Positions 59,832 to 64,000 of a DNA stretch of 64,000 nt are shown here, piece after piece. Below the pieces are notes generated by a model. It searched no databases. It saw nothing but the letters and a program-made list of their open reading frames with translations, and was not told where the DNA came from. The number at the start of each line of letters is the position of its first letter. Within the stretch, counting starts at the first letter, position 1. Both the position numbers and the translations under genes were made by a program. The stretch is from Thermogemmata fonticola (GTDB taxonomy: Bacteria > Planctomycetota > Planctomycetia > Gemmatales > Gemmataceae), in NCBI RefSeq assembly GCF_013694095.1, contig NZ_JACEFB010000009.1:62001-126000 (forward strand), in the 5' to 3' direction.

Positions 59832-60221
59832 ATGGCCCTCCCTCGGAGGCGGGAATGCAGGGGAATCTCCCCGTCTCCCGCGCGAAAATCCTGCTCGGTA
59901 TCTGCCGATTCCCCCTCTTCGGTCCGTGCTCCTTGATCCCTTTTCCCTTCCCCATGGGGAACCGCCCCATTCATCATAATCCCCGCCGAGGGAGTTCTGG
60001 CAATCCTCTTTCGCTGTCCTGGCCGCCGCGGCTGGGAATGAAATCACCAGGGCATCAGCAGAGCGGTGCAAGGGAAAGGACGGAGGCATCTGAAAGGTCG
60101 AAAGCCCAAGCGGGAAGAAGCGGAAAGGGAGAAAGCGGGGTTCAAGATGAGGAGCCAAGCAGGAAGGGCCAGACGAAGGAGCAAGCGGAGTGGGGGAGGT
60201 AGTGGGAGAGACACTCCGGCG
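59832..60221. other. Intergenic, no gene seen
   Basis: This 390-bp stretch lies between the wall-hydrolase-like stop and the cytochrome start on the minus strand, so it should hold the cytochrome promoter. The 11-base word CACTCCGGCGT at 60212 is a near copy of the adjoining end of the 60222 gene (CACTCCGGCAG). Nothing else was recognised. Confidence 0.4.
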
Positions 60222-61859
60222 TCACTCCGGCAGGACGAAGGGGCTGAGGCGTCCGAAGCGATCGAGCACGGCCACGGCGGGGGCGGCCTCGCCTTCCAGG
60301 GGCAGATGGAGGGGCTGCTGCGGCTCGGAGGGGGGCGGGAGCAGGCGCGTGGTCCAGCCGCGGGCGGTGCGGTGGCGCAGGACCAGGAAACGGGTGTCGC
60401 GCGGGGGGTCGATGCGGAGCACGGGAGGCTGCTGCTGGCGGAGAAGCTGGCAGCGGGGGGGAGGAAGCTGAGTCAGTCCCAGGGGCAGGGGCGGAGCGCT
60501 CCAGTCGATGGCGGGCACCAGGGCCGCCTCGGCGTAGAGGCGGTGCAGGTGGTCGGCCAGCCGGTCCGGGTTGTCCCGCAGCGCCTTGATGCTGAAGTGG
60601 ATGGCCCCGCTGGCTCCCCGCTGCTGGCGGATCAACGCGATCTGTTCGGCGATTTCCTGAGCGGGCCAGCCCTTGGGTCCGTTCTCGCTTGGGCGTTCCC
60701 GCACGCGGCTGGTGTACAGTCCCGGCCAGAGATGGCGGCGCTGGGTGTTCTGCTCGGCCCACCAGGCTAACAGTTTGGGAAAACTCTGCCGCGGCTGCGC
60801 GATCGGCCAGTAGAGCTGCGGGGCGAGATAGTCGCACCAGCCTTCCTGGAACCAGAGGCGGGCGTCGGCATACAGCTCGGCAAACGCATCCAGCCCCGTG
60901 ATGCCCGGCGGGTGATTGGGCCGCCAGATGCCAAAGGGGCTGATCCCGACTTTGACCCACGGCTTGAGGGCTTTGACTTCCCGGTAGAGGTCCCGGACAA
61001 AGGCGTTGATGGCGGCCCGCCGCCAGTCGTCCCGCCCCAGTGTTCCCCCCGCTTGGCGGTACTTTTGCCAGGTATCCTCGTCGGGAAAGAGCAGGAGTTG
61101 GCCGTCCGGGCCGCGCTCGCGGTAGGGGTAAAAGTAATCGTCAATGTGGACGCCGTCGATGTCGTAGCGCCGCACCACATCCCGAATGACGGCCAACGTG
61201 TGCGCTGCCACCTCCGGATGCGTCGGGTTCATCCACTGATGGGTCCCGTAAGTTTTGATCCACTCCGGCCGGCGGCGGATGAGATGCTTGTCGCTGATGG
61301 GAGAGCGGGAGGACGGGTGGCGGGCGCGATAGGGATTGAACCAGGCGTGCAATTCCAGCCCGCGGGCATGAGCGGCCGTGATGGCGAAAGCCAGGGGATC
61401 GTAACCGGGGGATTGGCCCATGCGCCCCGTGAGGAATTCGCTCCAGGGTTCGAGAGCGGATTCATACAGGGCATCGGCCATGGGGCGCACCTGGAAGATG
61501 ACGGCGTTGAGGCGCAGCTCGGCGGCACGGTCCAGCAGAGCGAGCAGCTCTTGCTTCTGTTGCTCGGCGGTCAGGCCGGGCCGGCTCGGCCAGTCGATGT
61601 TGGCCACCGTGGCGATCCACACGCCGCGGAACTCCCGCGGCGGCGGAGGCACTTCCGCGGCGTCCGCAGCGGCAGCCATCGGCTCCGACGCCGAGGTTCC
61701 CCTTCCTGCGGGGAGGCGAGCTATCTCGGAACCGATCGTGGCAGCAGCGGTTCCCAGACAGGCGCTCAGCCAACCAGCGGCCAGGAGACTTGCGGCCAGT
61801 GGGAGGAAGGCCAGGGGTAAGCGGGATGGCAGGCGGCGGCGAGGAGCGGGGGCGGGCAT
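60222..61859 (-). CDS. DUF187/GHL10-type glycoside hydrolase lipoprotein
   Basis: The 545-residue product has a lipoprotein signal with lipobox LSAC (Cys34). A family TIM barrel follows (about 75-420): REFRGVWIATVANIDWPSR, AELRLNAVIFQVRPMADALYES, GLELHAWFNPYRA, YDIDGVHIDDYFYPY (the Asp pair typical of the catalytic site) and WVKVGISPFGIWRPN. A C-terminal beta domain (about 450-545) completes it. This is the YngK/DigH group, whose E. coli member hydrolyses peptidoglycan glycans lacking peptides. GGAG lies 6 bases before the ATG. It is the last gene of a probable operon after the MurQ-kinase fusion (117 bp gap), which fits release of wall sugars at the membrane. Confidence 0.9.
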   Translation of the reverse strand: MPAPAPRRRLPSRLPLAFLPLAASLLAAGWLSACLGTAAATIGSEIARLPAGRGTSASEPMAAAADAAEVPPPPREFRGVWIATVANIDWPSRPGLTAEQQKQELLALLDRAAELRLNAVIFQVRPMADALYESALEPWSEFLTGRMGQSPGYDPLAFAITAAHARGLELHAWFNPYRARHPSSRSPISDKHLIRRRPEWIKTYGTHQWMNPTHPEVAAHTLAVIRDVVRRYDIDGVHIDDYFYPYRERGPDGQLLLFPDEDTWQKYRQAGGTLGRDDWRRAAINAFVRDLYREVKALKPWVKVGISPFGIWRPNHPPGITGLDAFAELYADARLWFQEGWCDYLAPQLYWPIAQPRQSFPKLLAWWAEQNTQRRHLWPGLYTSRVRERPSENGPKGWPAQEIAEQIALIRQQRGASGAIHFSIKALRDNPDRLADHLHRLYAEAALVPAIDWSAPPLPLGLTQLPPPRCQLLRQQQPPVLRIDPPRDTRFLVLRHRTARGWTTRLLPPPSEPQQPLHLPLEGEAAPAVAVLDRFGRLSPFVLPE

Positions 61860-61976
61860 GGGTGCTCCGAAAGCGTGGTGGAGGGAGGGCAGGTTCGAGT
61901 CGGTCCGTTTCCGCTGGGACCGGTCGATTCCGCTAGGACAGACCCGTTCCGCGGGGGCCAGCGCTGATATTTGATG

Positions 61977-63845
61977 TTAGGAAAGGGGTGGGGCGTTGGA
62001 CACGGAAATGGCCAGGCGGTAGGCGCGACGCAAGGCGCCCAGGGCCGGCTCCGAGACGCGGGTGAGAGGATGGGCCTGGTAGCCGCGTTCTGCCAGGGCA
62101 TGGAGGAAGCGATCGCGGTAGAGGCGGGAACCGAGGAATAAACCGCCGGCCAGGGCCAGCGGCACCGTAGAGGGCAAAGCGACGCGTGCCGCAGCAGTGG
62201 CAGCGATGGCGGCTAGCTCGGCGGCTCCCTCCTGGACCAGGCGATCCGCGACAGCATCGCGGCTGGCACAGTCCAGCACCACGGGCGCCAGGGCGGCCAG
62301 AGCGGCTCGATCCGCCCGGCCATAGACATATTCGATCAGTTCCTCTGGCTGGGTCAGGCCGCAGGCGGCCAGGAGGCGCTCCGTGAGCAAGGTGGCCGGG
62401 GCGCGGCCATCCGCCGCACGCAGCACGGCGCGCAGGGCAGCCTGGACCAGAGCGTAGCCGCTCCCTTCGTCTCCCAGCAGCCAGCCCCACCCGCCGGCGC
62501 GCGCGGTCTCCCCGGCCGCATTCTGAGCGAAGGCCATCGAACCGGTCCCCGCGATCACTGCCAGTCCCCAGCCTTCGGGCGTTCCGGCAGCCAGAGGGAG
62601 CACAGCATCCTCGACGACTTCCACCGCGGAAGTGCCCAAGCGCTGCTCCGCCCATTCCCGCACCAGGCGTTGTTCCGCACTCCGGCCCGCGCCGGCCAAG
62701 CCGAAACAGGCTGCCCGTACTGTCATCCCGGAGACACCGGCAGCAGCCAACGCCTCGCGCAGGGCCAGGTCCAGGGCCGCCAGTGCCGCCGAGACTCCCG
62801 CCGCGCGCAGATTGCTGGAACCGGCGGTGCCTCGCCCCAGAACTTCCCACCCGTTCCCCGCGGTTGGGAGCCGGGCGAGCAGGGCCGTGGTCTGGGTCCC
62901 GCCGCCATCGACGCCTAAGATCCACGGGCCGCCCTCGTGAACCGCACGACTCCGCGGCAGGCCGCTCAAAGCGGCGCGCACCCGCCCGCGTGCCTGACGC
63001 AGCCGTTCCCGCGCCGTCTCCACATCGAAGCCGCCCAGGTGCGCCACCAGGGCCGTCTTGACCTCCCCGCCGCAACGCTCCAGCAGCTCCGCCGCTGCCT
63101 CCCGGCTCAGACCCGTCACCTCCCGCACGATCCGATTGGCCCGCCAGCGCAGCTTCTCATTCGTCGCTTTCAGGTCCACCATGAGATGCCCGTAGGTCTT
63201 GCCCAGGCGGACCATCGCCCCGGTGGAAAGCATGTTCAAAACCAGCTTGGTCGCCGTGCCTGCCTTCAGACGGGTGGAACCACTGAGCACTTCGGGACCC
63301 ACGACGGGGATGATGGCCAGGTCCACCAGCGGGATGAGTTCAGCGTCGCTATTGCAGGCCAGGCCGATGGTGAAGGCGCCGCAGCGCCGGGCATAATGCA
63401 GACCGCCGAGAACATACGGCGTGCGCCCGCTGGTGGCGATCCCCACCACCACGTCCTGCGCGCTCAGGTGCAAGCGCTGCAAATCCTGCTCTGCCGCTTC
63501 CGGATGGTCCTCCGCCCCTTCCACTGCACGGGTCAACGCCTCGACACCTCCCGCGATGACGCCGACGACCATCTCCGGCGGGGTCTGAAATGTCGGCGGC
63601 ATCTCCGTGGCGTCCAGCACGCCCAAACGGCCCGAAGTTCCCGCGCCCAGGTAAATCAATCGGCCGCCCCGTTCCAGCCGCTCGGCGATCACGGCAATCC
63701 CCTGGGCGATGGCCGGAGCTTGCGTGGCCACCGCTGGCGCGACGCGCGCATCCTCGGCGTTCATCAGCCGCACGATTTCCAACGGCGTCATCTCATCGAG
63801 GTGGGCCGAGGCGGCCAGGCGGCCTTCCGTTTGCAGATGATCCAT
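61977..63845 (-). CDS. MurNAc-6-phosphate etherase fused to an N-acetyl-hexosamine kinase
   Basis: The 622-residue product joins two enzymes. Residues 1-300 are MurQ: YLGAGTSGRLGVLDATEMPP (about 64-83, SIS sugar-phosphate loop), VEGAEDHPEAAEQDL with the catalytic-type Glu, and LVLNMLSTGAMVRLGK. Residues about 305-622 are a BadF/BadG-type kinase: LGVDGGGTQTTALLA (ATP loop), AGTGSMAF, GGWGWLLGDEGSGYAL and LAGGLFLGSRLY. MurQ cleaves MurNAc-6-P to GlcNAc-6-P and D-lactate; the kinase part is of the type that phosphorylates GlcNAc and/or MurNAc. Separate proteins are about 300 and 300-330 residues, so both halves look complete. It lies 39 bp after a truncated transporter gene. AGGA lies 9 bases before the ATG. 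Confidence 0.93.
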   Translation of the reverse strand: MDHLQTEGRLAASAHLDEMTPLEIVRLMNAEDARVAPAVATQAPAIAQGIAVIAERLERGGRLIYLGAGTSGRLGVLDATEMPPTFQTPPEMVVGVIAGGVEALTRAVEGAEDHPEAAEQDLQRLHLSAQDVVVGIATSGRTPYVLGGLHYARRCGAFTIGLACNSDAELIPLVDLAIIPVVGPEVLSGSTRLKAGTATKLVLNMLSTGAMVRLGKTYGHLMVDLKATNEKLRWRANRIVREVTGLSREAAAELLERCGGEVKTALVAHLGGFDVETARERLRQARGRVRAALSGLPRSRAVHEGGPWILGVDGGGTQTTALLARLPTAGNGWEVLGRGTAGSSNLRAAGVSAALAALDLALREALAAAGVSGMTVRAACFGLAGAGRSAEQRLVREWAEQRLGTSAVEVVEDAVLPLAAGTPEGWGLAVIAGTGSMAFAQNAAGETARAGGWGWLLGDEGSGYALVQAALRAVLRAADGRAPATLLTERLLAACGLTQPEELIEYVYGRADRAALAALAPVVLDCASRDAVADRLVQEGAAELAAIAATAAARVALPSTVPLALAGGLFLGSRLYRDRFLHALAERGYQAHPLTRVSEPALGALRRAYRLAISVSNAPPLS

Positions 63846-63884
63846 AGCTCACGTTCCTGAATCCGTCCGACTCTGGTAGGGACT

Positions 63885-64000
63885 TCAGTGCCGCGGCGCC
63901 GGCCGAGGGTTTCCCCAGCGGTCAGCCAGCAAAGCCACAGCGACGGTGGTGAGCGTGCCCAGGGGCGCCCACCAGGGCCAGGCGAGCGTGGTGGACCACC
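63885..64000 (-). CDS. C-terminal end of a membrane transporter, probably a sodium:solute symporter (truncated by window)
   Basis: Only the last 38 residues are in the window: a hydrophobic stretch (TLAWPWWAPLGTLTTVAVAL) followed by LADRWGNP and a short basic tail ending in RH. The pattern of Trp/Pro before a final helix recalls the last helix of sodium:solute symporters, and the codon use is normal. It stops 39 bp upstream of the MurQ fusion on the same strand, suggesting an operon in which it imports an amino sugar. The family call needs the rest of the gene. Confidence 0.5.
   Translation of the reverse strand, partial: WSTTLAWPWWAPLGTLTTVAVALLADRWGNPRPAPRH

Noticed and set aside
1-64000. 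CRISPR array, insertion sequence or prophage
   Set aside because: No regularly spaced direct repeats with unique spacers, no transposase or integrase motif, and no terminal inverted repeats with target duplications were seen. The short repeats present are simple pairs.

Overview
The window is high-GC bacterial DNA that reads as a planctomycete, most likely of the Gemmataceae. The basis is a set of families that are typical of, or enriched in, that group: a TIGR02996-type repeat-companion domain on a leucine-rich-repeat protein, an LEVLEDRTVP-type planctomycete extracellular N-terminus on a 2192-residue surface protein, a DUF1549/DUF1553 plus DUF1501 gene pair, an ASPIC/UnbV FG-GAP protein, an MfnF-like protein of methanofuran-linked C1 metabolism, and an HpnE-type amine oxidase. 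Genus-level placement is not possible by eye. Genes are mostly short single-strand runs with no long conserved operon. One tRNA (Glu, anticodon UUC) is present. No rRNA, CRISPR array, transposase, integrase or prophage gene was seen.

Layout. 1-6.4 kb: a truncated coiled-coil gene, then minus-strand LRR, HEAT-like, FG-GAP/UnbV and cupin genes. 6.5-13.1 kb: one giant secreted multidomain protein. 13.8-17 kb: a low-GC secreted protein, a 65-residue membrane protein, a CBS-pair protein and tRNA-Glu. 17.5-20 kb: a PEP-utilising phosphotransferase with the architecture of rifampin phosphotransferase rather than PEP synthase. 20.1-25.3 kb: two secreted proteins, one beta-propeller-like and one glycosidase-like. 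25.8-33.8 kb: the DUF1549/1553 and DUF1501 pair, a thioredoxin/cytochrome/copper-monooxygenase-like fusion and a DapA-family aldolase. 34-41.1 kb: a large Hsp70 with a C-terminal extension, divergent from the MfnF-like gene, then hpnE and thyX. 41.2-46.8 kb: a stand-alone Clp_N protein, a secreted hypothetical, thioredoxin, class 1 dihydroorotate dehydrogenase and two overlapping PF10127-like nucleotidyltransferases. 47-52.3 kb: a DUF885 peptidase-like protein translationally coupled to a nitrilase, and a double-propeller sugar-dehydrogenase-like protein. 52.4-58.4 kb: a TolC-like lipoprotein, a 1069-residue coiled-coil/TPR membrane protein and a tiny ribbon-helix-helix-like protein. 58.4-64 kb: a di-haem cytochrome and a peptidoglycan-sugar salvage operon (symporter tail, MurQ-kinase fusion, DUF187/GHL10 lipoprotein).

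The most interesting points are: (i) the MurQ-sugar kinase fusion in an apparent operon with a wall hydrolase and a probable symporter; (ii) the overlapping pair of divergent RlaP/PF10127-like nucleotidyltransferases without a visible RNA ligase; (iii) a malectin-like domain nested inside a Cna-B/SdrD-like domain of the giant surface protein; (iv) a recurrent pattern of short (12-37 bp) tandem duplications, several of them copying the last codons or the ribosome-binding/start region of a gene; and (v) the thioredoxin-cytochrome-PHM-EF-hand fusion. All functional calls come from reading motifs by eye, not from database searches.
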